DNA of 64,000 nucleotides from Pseudoips prasinana (GCA_951640165.1 OX621242.1:15369501-15433500), one strand, 5' to 3'. Positions 10,948 through 23,119 are shown, numbered from the stretch's first letter. The notes: a model not told the origin generated them from the letters alone. Made by a program: numbers and translations.

Positions 10948-11103
10948 AATTTATTTTTATTTTATTCCGTTTTACGGCGCTGGCATTTTGGCCTTATGAG
11001 CCTTCAGTAAATATATTTTTATATCATTTATTTCCGTCATTGTCAAGTAAAGTCCGTCACAGTCAAGTCATACATAGTCCTTGTCCAACCCCAGTAAAGC
11101 AGT
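10948..11103 (+). repeat. Interspersed repeat (family I), copy 1
   Basis: About 150 bp shared in opposite orientation with 52711-52862. Landmarks are GGCCTTATGAGC, a TTATTTCCGTCATTGTCAAG block, TCCGTCACAGTCAAGTCATAC and CAACCCCAGTAAAGCAGT. It lies 200 bases upstream of the spn-F start codon. Confidence 0.75.
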
Positions 11104-11311
11104 AGAGAATTTATTATACTAATAATGGCTAAAGTAAGCGACATTTGTATTGTTTATTTCGATTATTAATACGGTTAAATTCATTGCTCCAAATTCACTT
11201 TTAATTATACTGAGAATAAACAATAGCGTGGTTTTACATTACATTTATTTATTTGATGGTTTCCATTTAACATGGTTACTTCCTTTTAGCTGGATACGAA
11301 TAGCGCAAGAC

Positions 11312-11385
11312 TGGCAATTGTGGATATCTTTGTGGGTGGCCTATTTCCAGCAGTGGATGTATTTCGGCTGATATGACGATGATGA
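11312..11385 (+). mobile_element. RTE LINE 3' tail fragment
   Basis: The terminal RTE sequence is recognisable: TGTGGGTGGCCTATTTCCAG, CAGTGGATGTATTTCGGCTG and GATATGACGATGATGAC. Confidence 0.7.
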
Positions 11386-11644
11386 CATGGTTGCTTGTTT
11401 AAATTTAAAGAGTTAAACAGGATAGTACCTTTAAACAATTTGTGTTTCCTTTATTTAGCACACTACTTCGGTAATGTCAATCGAAGTTTATTCATTGAAA
11501 TGTCAATTTTAATAATTTACTTTTTAAACAAGTAAAAACAACAATATCTTTTAAATATATATTACTAATGTGACTTAAAACTAAAAACAATGATTTCAAT
11601 TAAAATAAAAGTAAAATAAATAAAAAACACATCAACATGAAATA

Positions 11645-11780
11645 GTACAGACGCCAGCACATCCAGCTACCCCAGTCTGTCAAATTTATTTTATAGATTT
11701 TCAACTTTATCACATACGCATAAGGTTCATTTTGGGGAAATTTGACAGATTGGGGTAGCTTGATGTGCTGGCGTCTGTAC
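11645..11780. mobile_element. MITE family E, copy 1 (136 bp, long TIRs)
   Basis: The ends GTACAGACGCCAGCACATC and the reverse complement GATGTGCTGGCGTCTGTAC extend inwards through CTACCCCAATCTGTCAAATTT to about 42-bp inverted repeats. The core reads TTTTCAACTTTATCACATAC. Further copies are at 20367-20506 and 24359-24499. Confidence 0.85.
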
Positions 11781-12572
11781 ACTAAATAATAAAAACATTA
11801 ATGATCACCCCCAATCATATCTAAGTATTTATTTTTATTGAATTAACATTTACTTAATTGAGTCAATACTTCTCATTGTAAAGTAACAAATGTTTTTGTA
11901 ATAAAACATATCGATATTTTCAACGCAGTTCATCTTATTATATATCTCAAAACCCAGTCTATCGGAGCATTCTTAAAGTAACATTTGAGGTGTATTTGTT
12001 TGAACTCATGCATGATCTTACTCGCCTTTTTGAAACAATTTCTTTAAACAATGTTAATTTATTCTGGGCGTGCCGGTAATTCTACCGATCAATATTGAGA
12101 CCATCCGATTACTACTGCACCTCCCTATCTCAATTCATATATTTCCCACATCATGATAAATATTGATGAGATTACTACTTTACTTTGACAACTAGACTCA
12201 TCGACTAGTGCATGACCTGGCAGTATTTCAGCTATGTTCCTTATACGCTGTGGTTCTTCTATTGAATTTCCAATATCGTGACTATGTAAAATCTATATCT
12301 TTGCGCACGGTGCTTGTGATATGGACGTCATCGTATATACGTCTGTACATCAAAAAGGTTCAAAAACTGACGCTACCAGTTGTAGGCCAATATCAAAACT
12401 GTTCACAATAACCAAATCTTTAAGTGGGTGGTGTAGAACCAAATATTAGTTATTCAGAATTAAAGAGGTCTGCTCCAACAACATGGCCTATAGAAAAGTA
12501 AGTCCACTGTTTCGAATCTTGTCTAAAATTTTTACGGAAAAAGTACCATTGACTTTGACTATATTTATATAC
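11781..12572. other. Intergenic; nothing recognised
   Basis: AT-rich spacer with no supportable gene or repeat. Confidence 0.5.
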
Positions 12573-12737
12573 TAGCAGTGCCCCGCGATTTTACCAATTA
12601 TATATCCAAGGTGTCAACTAACTCCATACCAAATTTGATTGAAATCGCTCAAGCCGTTTAGACGTGAAGAAGTTACAAACATACACACTCACACAGTCAC
12701 ACACTCACAGACTTTCGCCTTTATAATATTAGTGTGA
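12573..12737 (+). mobile_element. Short repeat family A, copy 1
   Basis: It begins CTAGCAGTGCCCCGCGATTT and ends ACTTTCGCCTTTATAATATTAGTGTGAT. This is a lepidopteran short interspersed element also found at 21024, 22130, 25118, 28932, 32140, 37387 and 55347. The middle of each copy holds AAATCCG or AAATCGCTCAAGCCG, then GTAACAAAC. Confidence 0.75.
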
Positions 12738-12880
12738 TAACTAATGAATTGGAGAATGGGAGGCAGGTTGATGTCATTTACATGGATTACAGCAAGGCGT
12801 TTGACCGAATTAATCGTATACAATATTTCAAGCTAGAAAACATAGGGATTAGAGGAGACTTGTTTGGTGGATCGAATCTT
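12738..12880 (+). pseudogene. Fragment of a LINE reverse transcriptase
   Basis: Reading from 12738 gives ITNELENGRQVDVIYMDYSK followed by AFDRINRIQYFKLENIGIRG. The first catalytic-Asp motif (YMDYSKAFD) of a jockey/CR1-type reverse transcriptase is visible. Only about 45 codons remain and both sides are unrelated sequence. It abuts the end of a family A repeat. Confidence 0.7.
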
Positions 12881-13109
12881 ATTCAATAATATTCAATTCA
12901 ATCGCAACATTCACTACCGGTTGTAATTAATAAATTCACTTTATTACTTTTATTACTACAACTATTATCTGGATTGATCGTTTGAAAATAGCCTTATTTG
13001 TTTATTTAGCTTTTACTTTTTTCTAAGTGGCAATACAATTCATAACAATTATCTATGGCTTTTGTTATGTATTTTTATGTCATGACCAGAGGTTGATGAC
13101 GAGTTCCGT

Positions 13110-13449
13110 CTGTTCAGTGTTCAGTGTTCATCAATCACAATTGTAATTTTATATTAGTGGAACAACACGTAACTCACGATCTTATTCCACGACATACTCG
13201 ATTATTTTTGTATTTATTTACGCATTAAAATTAATTGTTATTAATATTTTCGCTAGTGTTGTTCCTTGTTCGGTAGTTAAAACTAAACGCTGCATATCTT
13301 GTCTTGTGCGACACAAAGGCAGCAAACTATTTGTAGTGTTATGGCGATGATAAAGCCAATTTATTGAGAAGTAAATACATCAGCGTGAATGTTTTATGTG
13401 AGGTAGTGAATCATAGTCGGAACTATCTGAGTGATCTTATTCTTTACGG
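13110..13449 (+). promoter_or_regulatory. Candidate non-coding first exon/promoter region (possibly of draper)
   Basis: Two arthropod-type initiator motifs (TCAGT, about 13114 and 13121) are followed by about 330 bases less AT-rich than their surroundings, with several short ATGs. The segment ends in a strong donor, ACGG|GTGAGT at 13449/13450. The draper start-codon exon has 5' UTR behind its own acceptor at 28452-28453, so at least one upstream non-coding exon must exist. This is the best candidate I see, but the link is inference. Confidence 0.3.
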
Positions 13450-16400
13450 GTGAGTAAAAATATTTCTAGTTGTACTTTTACGTCTTTTTAGGATTTCTAA
13501 TTGGTGTCAATGCCAAGTATTTTTTTTAGTTTTGCAGCATGACCAATGTTTACCAGGATTACGATAAAGTTTTTGTGGTTTACTACTTGAGTTATACGAC
13601 AAAACAATACGCTTTAGCATATTATATTTAATAAGGAAGTAAATATTCAGTCTCATTGAGAAAAAAGTTTGCCCGTAATTAAAATTACTCGGTTGTAAGT
13701 CGTCATAATTCTGTCCTTAGTAACTATTAAAACTAGGCTATGAATAACTTTCTTATTGGAATGTTTATTTAACTTTCTCTATGGATGACCTAGATTGTTG
13801 GCTATTAAAAAACAATATAGCTACTACTTAACAGCATTTATTCTTATCACTAGAAGTTTAACAAAGTTTTATACATTATCCAATACAAGAAGTATTATAA
13901 ATTAGTTGTTATGTTTATTTTTATTAGTTTTTTTTAATGCATTGAGTTAAATCTCTACAAAACTCTTTATATATTTATTTGATTGCATTCTAAGCTGAGT
14001 TCAGGGTCAGTGGGTATTCTTAGCAGAGTTCTTAGCTGGATATTTACATTATAAAGAAAAAAATACTGAAGTTTTGTTAACATTATTACAATGAAACTGA
14101 GTTTGTGTCCCTGATTAGCTTATAATTAAAAAGATAGCATCCTGAATTGATTTCTTAAGTATTACTAAAAAGACTTAACCTAGTTGACAATAAGTAAACA
14201 TAATTATACTTTTTAATGTCTTTAATAATAGGAAAATATTGTACTGAAGTAGATAAATGAATGGCTGTAGGACATGTAATTATTATTATAAAATGGTTTT
14301 TACAATTGGCCTTGTATATCTTTGCATCATTGCTAATAGCACTAACTTTATTTTTAACTAAACTCTTCATTTTAAAGCAAACAATGATTTTGAATACAAT
14401 GGATACAAGAAAAAATAGGCAGAAAAAATGTGTTGTTTGGCACTCAAAGTGATTATTCATTATTTTTTTGCACTTATTCTGTACATATGTAAACCTATAC
14501 ATGATGTATGGTGGGCTAGCAGCAATAGCCTAACACCCATATTATCATGGGTTAAATAAAATTGACCAGGAAGTATCTACAATGGGATGTTGACAAACTG
14601 TGTTTGTATCCGCACATAACTATAAATGTTTCCTGTATATGCTGATAAGGATAAAATTTGACCCTTAAATTGTTTTATAATTGCTTAATTAATTAATTAT
14701 TTTAATATGCCCCGTGAAATATAGATATGGTTGTAAGTTAAATCACTTTTAACGAAATATAGACTGCCTGTTCACTTAGTTGCTTAACTTCCATTGGTTT
14801 TGGATTTGAGAGGGTAACTGGCTAGTGTCTCAAATTTGACAATTAATGGCAACAACAAGAATTTTAGTATGGTATTAGGCATGTTACATGCATTGCCTCT
14901 ATTTATACAGAGGTTTCAGTAATTAGTATTCATCATCCAGCTGGGGTCATCAGAATTAGATCCTTATAAGCAATAAAAAATTGGAACATCAGCAAAAACA
15001 TTCAACCTTGATTTGTTTGATGCTTAAAATGTAAAATCATATCATACTTAGACAAACTGGCTTAACCCAAGTAATTTGTTTGGGGGGTCTAAAAGTTATT
15101 TACTATCCCTTGGTACATTATTAAGTCTGAATAAAAGGTATGTGGTATTCCTACTTATCTCATCAGCTATAAGCCAGTAAAAGACCCATTGAAATATGTT
15201 CTGTGTTTTTTAAGATCAGCCAGTACAACATGTCACACATACAATCAGACAAAAAATATATTAATTGCTTTTACTTACAAGTACTTGTTTTCATATACAT
15301 TTACATAAAAGCTGTTATTTTTACATTAACAAACAGACACTTCAAATTTATTTCTTACCATAGAGTGCTTACTAACTAAATAGAACTTGTAGACTAGACA
15401 TCCAACAAGTAGTAAGTAGGTTAATAAGTTTATTTTTATTTTATTTACAAAGGTAAACTGTATTTTATAATTATCTTCACTAGGAGTCACACAGATGGTA
15501 AATTATTCAAGCATAATATATGACATACGCAAGCTGAAAATGTGTTAACCAGATGTAGAATTGCCTATGAATGTGCACATTACCCCATGTCTAGAATAGA
15601 TTTTTACTTATGAACTTTGTAATGAATGGAATGTACGACAGTTGGGGGATATTTGAATGCTTTTTAAATATTTTATTTAAAATAAATTAAGTTGAATCTA
15701 CCCAATAGATTGAGAAACAGGCAAGGAAGAATATTTTGTAGCTGATTTTATGGAATGTTTTGTTTAAGTTGCTGAGTTTCTACAGATCTGCTATATTGTG
15801 CACAGGGCTTTATGTGTTTTGTGACCATTTAAATTTCCCATGATGTAGTATATAATGCTTCATTTCAATTGTAAAATAATTTAAAAAAAATCTATTTTTT
15901 CCTTGATCTCCGTATCATATGACCCTTTTTAAGGTTCTATAGTCCAATAAGTAACATTCAATCACTTTAACTTGATTTTAGGTAATTCATTTTTACCATC
16001 CAACTTCGGTGTTCAGAATCATATTAATTCATAACAAGTGATAAAAAAAATCTACATGAAAAAAAATTCAACTATACTCTAATTACAGTTTGACTAGTTA
16101 TGTCCCGTGATGTATCAAATATGCTTAATTACTTCAACGGATATTTTCATTGTATGCCATATACACTGGCAAAATTGTCACTGATACCTATCATTGTAAA
16201 ATGATCTACCCCTATCATGACAAAAATGTATGCTACCTACTGTACTTGTTAATATATAGGGGCATTATGTAAGCAGTATTATTCAATTGGCCATGTTACA
16301 CATCGGATATTACGGTGAAGCGATGAGTCGATCAATATTGTCTAAAAATATTACCTACTTCAAAAAGTGGATGCGTGTATTTAATTGTAATTTTGTACAA

Positions 16401-17579
16401 TTAAACATCTACACTTACTTATTTTTATCTCTTCATAACCCTTTCACCATCACTTAGTCTCATCATATTTGTCTTTAGAGGCATTTTACCCGGACCCTAT
16501 CTTCGTCTATCTTATGTCGTGATGTGTAGTGGAGTCAAATAGTGTTGGAATTGTCTGTCAATAAAAGAACCTGTGATTTTAGAAACCACGATGCAACTGA
16601 GACTTTGTCTCTTATGGCGTAAAATTAGTTCATTGTGCATTACCTAGGCGATCACTTACGCACCGATGAGTGCCACTAGCTATTGGCGCCTTTAGAAACT
16701 TGTTCACGCCCATGTTTAAAATAATTTGCCTGAACGGCTGGTCTAAACCCTTCGGACTATGATAATGGCGAAAAGAAATACTGAATGCAACTGTCTTTCC
16801 ATAATTTCGACTCCATTGCTTTAGTGAAAAGTCCCTGAGCTTAATTCCTTGGCTATAGTTAGTGTTAGTGGTTTATAAAATTCACAAAACAGTAGCGATT
16901 GCGTGATTCTTGCGCCCACATTAAAAATTATCCCACATTAGTTCTATATTATTTGTTTAATGACGCTCCATGGCATTTTCTGCTCATAGGTCATGAGTAG
17001 TCTGAAACATGCTATAATTCACCTACCTTTACTTTACAATGCTTTGGTCTTTAAGTGCATTCCATAGCGAAAATTTTATCGGATATACGAGTCCACTCAA
17101 AGGCCATGTGGCATACTGTATGTATTTTCAGAGTCTTGGAAGGAAGGTACTAGACCATCTAGGTCAATAAAGATGTAGAGAGATGAAAATTATTTCCACG
17201 ATTGAAAGAAAAAAGCGAAGCTAACGGAATTAAAGTAAATAGTCAGGCGAGTTAAAGCGAATAGGTAGTCCATCACACAGAGAAAGGTGTAGAAAATTAT
17301 CTCGGTTTGTATATTTGTACTTCTAGCTAAAACAATATTTTTGTAGCAAACTCTGCAATTATAAATAAACTGCAGTATAGTTATACGTGCATATTGTGGA
17401 AGCGTTGGCATTTTGCGATATAACATACGCGTATGAATACGGTTAATCGGTCTACTTTCGTTCATTGTCCACGCTTGGTTCTGCACATTTCACCATAGCT
17501 TAACTATAACATACAGTTGTCAAACACCCACTAAATTTGTTTATGACTCTCCAGATTCCTTTTTAATGAAATTTATTTA
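13450..17579. other. AT-rich spacer; nothing recognised
   Basis: 4.1 kb without exon-like ORFs or recognisable repeats. If the 13.1-kb exon belongs to draper, this is intron. Confidence 0.5.
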
Positions 17580-17720
17580 TATCACTTTTTGTCCCGGGAC
17601 TTCAACCCAGACCTCGTTACCTGCGGATGAACAGGTACGTCAGTACAGACACGTACCGTACAGAACTGCGTGTCGAACACGCTACCGCTAGCCAACAAGG
17701 CAGGCAAAGAAGTTATTAAA
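17580..17720 (-). mobile_element. tRNA-type SINE head fragment
   Basis: The minus strand carries GAGGTCTGGGTTGAAGTCCC, with GGTTGAAGTCC as a degenerate B box, followed by GGGACAAAAAGTG. This matches the head of SINE family D (compare 19090-19125). It is too degenerate for a tRNA gene. Confidence 0.55.
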
Positions 17721-18182
17721 CAGGGTCGGACAGGATTATCATGAAACGGGGGATAGCATTGTACCATCGTCATACTTGGCTTTGTCCTCTAGGTATGTGG
17801 CGTCTATTCACTAAGCAGACGCGGTCTTGTGGAATGTGTTACATATTCATCAGATTATCTACTGTTTATCTTTATACTACGCCAGACGGTGGTGCGGTGA
17901 CCTATTTTGCTCATGACATGATGGAGTCAATTGTTTTAGAGTTCAACATAGCTGACGCGTGTTTTGACAATAATCGCGACGATCGCACTTGTAGAACGGC
18001 TTATGATTCTGTTGAATATGCGTGGTTAGATAAACATTCCCATATTTAATCAATAGCATAAATGACACGAAAATGTTTTATAATTATGCGGGTACCTATT
18101 GTTCCAAGCTTATTATTATAAACGGCAGTCAACATACTTTTTAATTCAAGATATTTATTTGTATAAGTAAATTACTGTCTAT

Positions 18183-18540
18183 CTGGCCTGTTGGTCTAAT
18201 GGTAAGGGACCCAGACTGATAAGCCTTTGTCTTTAGAAATACATACATTGGCTGTGTGGTGACGGCGAAGAATATCTTAGCCGTGGCTGCAGCGTTTTTC
18301 TATAAACTGTGACCATCAAACTGCGATCGCCAACCCGTCTGCCAAGCGTGGCGATAACGGCACATCCCATTCTTTGGCAAAGCTTTTGTCCAGCTGTGGA
18401 CGTTATTTGGTATATATGACGATGATGATTTTATATAAGTATCCAATCAGTTGTCTGTTTGCCATAGTACAGGCTCTGTCTAGTTTCGGATCAGATAGCA
18501 GTGCGTTAGTTGTTCCAAGATATTTATTATCCGTATTGCT
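18183..18540 (+). mobile_element. Composite SINE remnants
   Basis: A tRNA-like A box (TGGTCTAATGGTAAGG) at about 18191 is followed by a block near 18290-18370 (GACCATCAAACTGCGATCGC and CCGTCTGCCAAGCGTGGCGA) that recurs at 48600-48665. A remnant of an RTE tail follows, then an S3-type SINE tail at 18430-18540 (GCCATAGTACAGGCTCTG, GTTAGTTGTTCCAAGATATT). Confidence 0.6.
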
Positions 18541-18983
18541 ATTCAATTTATTCTATTTAATGTATCGGACAATCCTTAACATCGAAATCATATATTATTA
18601 AATTAACAATATTTTATGTAGGCACATAATAAATTTTGTCCAGACAGGTCCCATCTTTGCAAAATTTTGCTTTTTGTGAGGGCTGAGTGGTGTTCTATCG
18701 CACTAGAGTAGCAGTAAATCCGAAACCAACCTGTAAACAACGCCTTGGAATTAGAATTTCTAGTAAATCACCAATCGATTCTGTCGGATGTTTATTTTAT
18801 TTTGGGTGAATTCTTAGTTTATTTTGTTGAATGTCTAATTTATTATGGCGAATTCGTAATTTATTCCGTTGAATCACTAGAGCCCATTTATTTTATTATC
18901 TTCATAAATTGTTCATCGTATCTGACAGGAAAATTATTTCCCAGATAGGAATAAATCAATGAGTAGCTCTTAACACTGGTGAT

Positions 18984-19059
18984 GCAGTCGTATTGGTTTT
19001 GTTTTGACTACCTCATTGGCCTAGCAATGAGGCAGTCAAAACAAAAGCAATACGACTGC
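18984..19059. repeat. Hairpin, 35-bp arms with 2 mismatches, 6-nt loop
   Basis: Arms 18984-19018 and 19025-19059 flank GCCTAG. The right arm runs directly into the tRNA-like head of the SINE that follows. Confidence 0.85.
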
Positions 19060-19441
19060 TAAGTCGGTAGCGTGTTAACCCACAGAGAACGAGGTCCTGG
19101 GTTCAAATCCAGGGTCGGGCCAAAAAGAGATTTTGGGAATTTTCTGTAAAATGAAAATTTTCTCAGCATCAGCTCGAAGTCTGGTAGTTGGCGGTATTAT
19201 ACCCCCGTGCCTCGGAGAGCACGTAAAGCCGTCGGTCCTGTACCTGACCTCTTCCCGGTCGTGTCGCTAGGCGTCCCATCTGATCATGAAAGTGAATGAT
19301 AGAAAGTGCTCCTGTGTTTGCGCATACACTTGTGCACTATAATATGTCCCGTGTAGATGTCCCCTAATCTCTATTGAGTCTGTCGGCGGCCACTCTCAAT
19401 AGAGATTAGCCGAAATTCGGCTAGGAGGACATTATTATTAT
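19058..19441 (+). mobile_element. tRNA-type SINE (family D), near full length
   Basis: The head CTAAGTCGGTAGCGTGTTAA with a B box GGGTTCAAATCC and GGGTCGGGCC is tRNA-like. The body carries GCCTCGGAGAGCACGTAAAG and CCCATCTGATCATGA. The 3' end is AATTCGGCTAGGAGGACATT followed by (ATT)n. Near the 3' end an extra inverted block (CTAATCTCTATTGAG ... CTCAATAGAGATTAG) forms a hairpin that other copies lack. Confidence 0.8.
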
Positions 19442-19745
19442 TGCTTTTGCTCTGAGCTTAACTTACAAGTCGAATTGGATCGGTATGTCTAGATATTCAC
19501 CTCGTTTGACATGAAGCAGTTTACTAGTTGTAATATATTGTCTCTGCCTAATCTAACCACACGAAGTCTATGTAATGTAGGTACCTACCCGCTTACTAGC
19601 CGTAAATGGCGACACTAATAATACAAACTGTGGTTAATATTTTTCCAAGTGTAGTAAACAATATTAATTAAATTTAAGTATTAATTGATAATAATAATAA
19701 AAATATAATTAATACTTCACCTTAATTAATAATAATAATAATATC

Positions 19746-19998
19746 CTGGGACATTATTTACACACGGCCACCTGATCCCAAACCAGGCAGAGCTTGTATT
19801 ATGGAAACCAGATAACTGATATACTCGTACATAAACAAATTTTCTTTTGTAAATACGTACTTATATAGATAAATTACACCCAGACTCAGGACAAACAGAC
19901 ATGTTCATGCACACAAATATCTGTCCTGGGTGGTAATCGAACCCACGACCTCCGGCGTGAAAAGCAAGCATTTGCCAACCACGCCAACAGGCCCGTCA
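19746..19998 (-). mobile_element. tRNA-type SINE (family S3)
   Basis: Read on the minus strand: a tRNA-like head (GGCGTGGTTGGCAAATGC, B box GGTTCGATTACC), then CAGGACAGATATTTGTGTGC, GACTCTGGG-like GAGTCTGGGTGTAATTTATC, and a tail with GTCCCAGGATATTATTATT. A (TAA)n-rich run lies at 19660-19745, outside the element's 3' end. Confidence 0.8.
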
Positions 19999-20366
19999 AA
20001 ATCAAAGTAGCTTGTAATGATTATGTTGTTGTAGTTGGTATATATACCTACCTATATCCCTGATGGTATTGTCCGGTGAAGCAATGAAAGAGTCATAGGC
20101 TAAGTAAAAATAATTACATACTGGCGTATTTTTAAGGCGATCCGAGTTTATCCACACTATTATTTTCTCTTGTTTGCGTGTGTAATATACTTACGTAGTT
20201 ACGAGATGAAATTATTTGGGGACGCTTTTTATCGATTGCAGGCACGTAACGATTTCATTTTGCAATACTGTATGTATGCAATGTTGATATAAATCATTTC
20301 CCCGTTTCTTTTTTGTGTCTGTCGTTTAGGTAGGGACAAACAAGTGAGATAAGTGGGTTAAATTAT

Positions 20367-20506
20367 GTACAGACGCCAGCGCATCAAGCTACCCCAATCT
20401 GTCAAATTTCTTTATGGATTTTCAACTTTATTACATATGCATAAGGTTCACATTCAATTGGGGAAATTTGACAGATTGGGGTAGATTGAAGTGCTGGCGT
20501 CTGTAC
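20367..20506. mobile_element. MITE family E, copy 2 (140 bp)
   Basis: Termini GTACAGACGCCAGCGCATC and AAGTGCTGGCGTCTGTAC, with the same inner TIR and core as at 11645. It contains TTCACATTCAATTGGGGAAA before the right TIR. Confidence 0.85.
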
Positions 20507-20544
20507 ATGTTAACGTCCGAAATTGACCCCAGACGCTCTTACCT

Positions 20545-20925
20545 TAATAATAATGTCCTCCGGTAGAGCCCCTCTACCGGCTAAGTCGCCGAACATCGAT
20601 TTCTTGAATGGCGTTCAAATAAATAAAGGTTAGAAATGACTTAATCAATCGTTACATTGGCTTCCATGAGCACATGTGACGTCGTAAATTGTCCGGAATC
20701 GATTGTCAACGTTGAAGCCGATTTAACGATTGATTAACTCATTTTTAACCTTTATTTATTTGAACGCCATTTAATAAATCGATGTTCGGTGACTTAGCCG
20801 GTAGAGGCCCTGGTCGAATTATGGCCATGGCTCTCTGGCGCAGATGGCTAGTCTCAATGGAGATCCTTGGGGGAGGCCTTTGTCCAGCAGTGGACGTCTT
20901 TCGGCTGATATGATGATGATGAATG
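20545..20925 (+). repeat. Foldback segment joined to SINE/RTE tails
   Basis: About 75-bp imperfect inverted repeats (20568-20645 with 20735-20810) carry CCGGCTAAGTCGCCGAACAT, GGCGTTCAAATAAATAAAGG and AATCAATCG. Their complements flank a 90-base centre. To the right is a SINE-like segment (GGCTAGTCTCAATGGAGATC) fused to an RTE 3' tail (GGAGGCCTTTGTCCAGCAGT, TTTCGGCTGATATGATGATG). Confidence 0.7.
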
Positions 20926-21023
20926 TATACGAACTTAGTTTCACCATTACCATATGATCAGATTATCAAGCAAATTATTATTTTTTGTTTTAAATAATCC
21001 CCACCTTTATTATTAGAACTTAT

Positions 21024-21215
21024 AATCACACTAATATTGTAATGGCGAAAGTTTGTGAGTTGTGAGTGTGCCTGTTTGTTACTTCTTCACGCAAAAACTA
21101 CTGAACGGATTTTGATGAAAATTTGTAGTAATATAGCTTATATATCCGAATAACACATATATAGGTTATAATTTATGAAGTTTAACGAGTGTAAAACCGT
21201 GGGGCACAGCTAGTT
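21024..21215 (-). mobile_element. Short repeat family A, copy 2
   Basis: Minus-strand copy. The plus strand shows TCACACTAATATTGTAATGG, AACGGATTTTGATGAAAATT, AATAACACATATATAGG and AAAACCGTGGGGCACAGCTA. Confidence 0.8.
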
Positions 21216-21465
21216 TTAAATCATCACCACCTTTATTATTCGAACTTAGGTAAGCACAGCTTTCAACTTAGTTTGATCTTTATGGTTAGTAGTTATCTTA
21301 TATTATATCGCATATAATGGACTTATCACAGCTAGTTATTCTTTTTTATTTCAGTAAATCGCCACAATTTATTTATTATTAGAACTTAAGCATAGCTGCG
21401 TATTTAGTATATAATAATATGATGGTGTTTACTTAATTTAAATTTAACTTATTTTATATTCAATA

Positions 21466-21787
21466 GCTGGGCCCCGCGGTTTTACCCGCGTTAAACTTTA
21501 TAAATTATCACACCTCCTCCCCCGTAGGTGATAGTGTGATAATATGTAGCCTATATGTTGACCCGACCTCTAAGTAATATTGATGCATAATTTGAAGTAA
21601 ATCCATGGAGTACTTTTTGAGGTTAGCCCGGACATACATACAGACAAACAGACACACAGACAAAAATTCTAAAAACTATATTTTTGACTTCGATTTCGAC
21701 TGTAGATTACGCCCTAAGTATCCTTTTTAAAAAATATTCAATGTACAGTTTTGACTTGTCTACGATTTTATTATATGTACCTATAGA
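21466..21787 (+). mobile_element. Short repeat family B, copy 1
   Basis: It shares the head GCTG.GCCCCGCGGTTTTAC with family A but has its own body: AGGTGATAGTGTGATAATAT, GTAGCCTATATGTTGACCCG, TTAGCCCGGACATACATACA, GACAAACAGACACACAGAC and a 3' end CGATTTTATTATATGTA. Other copies are at 48043, 51224 and 57476, all in the same orientation. Confidence 0.8.
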
Positions 21788-22129
21788 TTGTTTCGTTGTT
21801 CGTGTCTGCTACTTTCTTGCTCTGTAACAATATACGAGTACCTTGTACTCACATTGGAAATGATAGTATTATAACTCTGACTTTACTTTAAACAAAATTT
21901 TTACAATTATGTATCCACTAATGTCTATTACAATCAGTTTATTCCTATTCTATGTTTTCTATTATTTATTTCTAAAACTTACTATTTAAATGCTGTGTAT
22001 ATCTGTAATTGTTACAAAAAAGGAATGTATATTTAAATAACTTTCTTTCATTAATATCTCAGTGTATGTAGTGTTGATATTCCTTAATAAATTAATAAAA
22101 ATATTATTTCTAAATACGTCTATTAGGTA

Positions 22130-22650
22130 CTAGCAGCTGTGCCACGCGTTTATATCCGCGTTAAACTTTATAAATTATAGCCTATGTGTTATTCAGATAT
22201 ATAAGCGGGGTTTTAAGAGGGGTAGGGCACAGCGTTCATTCGCCCAAAGAGCAGCCCGACTGGGGAAGTACCTCCACCTTACAGAAGACATACTTTAATA
22301 ATAACATTAATTACTTTAGTGTTGTGTTTCTGCGTATGAGTAAGGTCGCCAGAGCTCATTGGGGTGGGGGTAAGGGTCAGCAACACTTGTTTGCTGACTC
22401 TTAAAGGCCGGCAACGCACCCGTGACACCTCTAGTGTTGCGGGCGTACATGGGCGGCGGTGATCACCTGATCACTTACCATCAGGTGACCTGCTTGCACG
22501 TTTGTCGCCGTATGCCATAAAAAATAAAAAAATAAGCTATATTACTACAAAGTTTAATCTAAATCCGTTCGGTAGCTTTTTCATAAAAAAAATAACAAAC
22601 TTCCATATATCCGTACATCTATACTCACAAACTTTCGCATTTATAACATT
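22130..22650 (+). mobile_element. Family A copy interrupted by a family H insertion
   Basis: Family A sequence runs to about 22200 and resumes at about 22534. Between them are 331 bases of family H (GGTAGGGCACAGCG ... GAGTAAGGTCGCCAGAGCTC ... CACCTGATCACTTACCATCA ... TTGCACGTTTGTCGCC, then A-rich). ATAAGC flanks both sides and is the likely target-site duplication. Confidence 0.75.
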
Positions 22651-23119
22651 TGTTACATGGTACTTAATGAATTTATCAAGTCAGTTATTCTATTTAATTG
22701 TAAAAATACACTACGGCTTATTTTTATGGTATAATGTTAATAGATAATGAATTTATTACTAATTAGTCATCATGTGCCAAGTAAGGTAAGAAATTGTAAA
22801 TATGTGAGTTGTCATACTGTAATTTATTTAATTCTAAAGGGAATTTGTATAATTATATTAATAAGTGTATATTTCATAATAAGTATTATTAAACAAATTC
22901 ACGTAAATTGCCTTTTATGTATAAAGTCCAGATTTCTTAGTTAGTTACCTATCTGTATAAAGTCCATTAAATGCTCCATTGAGAGTAGAGTTGTAGTCAT
23001 TTCATAATTTAATGCAGATTCTTGTTCTGCAATAAGTTTATTTAACTGTTTATTATTCTGAGCGCTTTAATACTTATTTCCATTACAATTAATACTTATA
23101 TTATATTATTATATATTCT
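22651..23119. other. AT-rich spacer; nothing recognised
   Basis: No supportable feature. Confidence 0.5.

Noticed and set aside
11125..11134. ATGGCTAAA|GTAAGC as a tiny first coding exon near the spn-F promoter
   Set aside because: It lies just beyond a dispersed repeat and no in-frame partner exon was found. A three-codon exon cannot be supported from sequence alone.
14155..14502. 115-codon ORF, antisense
   Set aside because: Low-complexity AT-rich translation with no supporting signal.
17190..17486. 98-codon antisense ORF
   Set aside because: No domain, splice sites or repeat identity; composition is as expected from random AT-rich sequence.
17741..18049. 102-codon ORF
   Set aside because: Starts in a SINE fragment and has no recognised motif or exon context.
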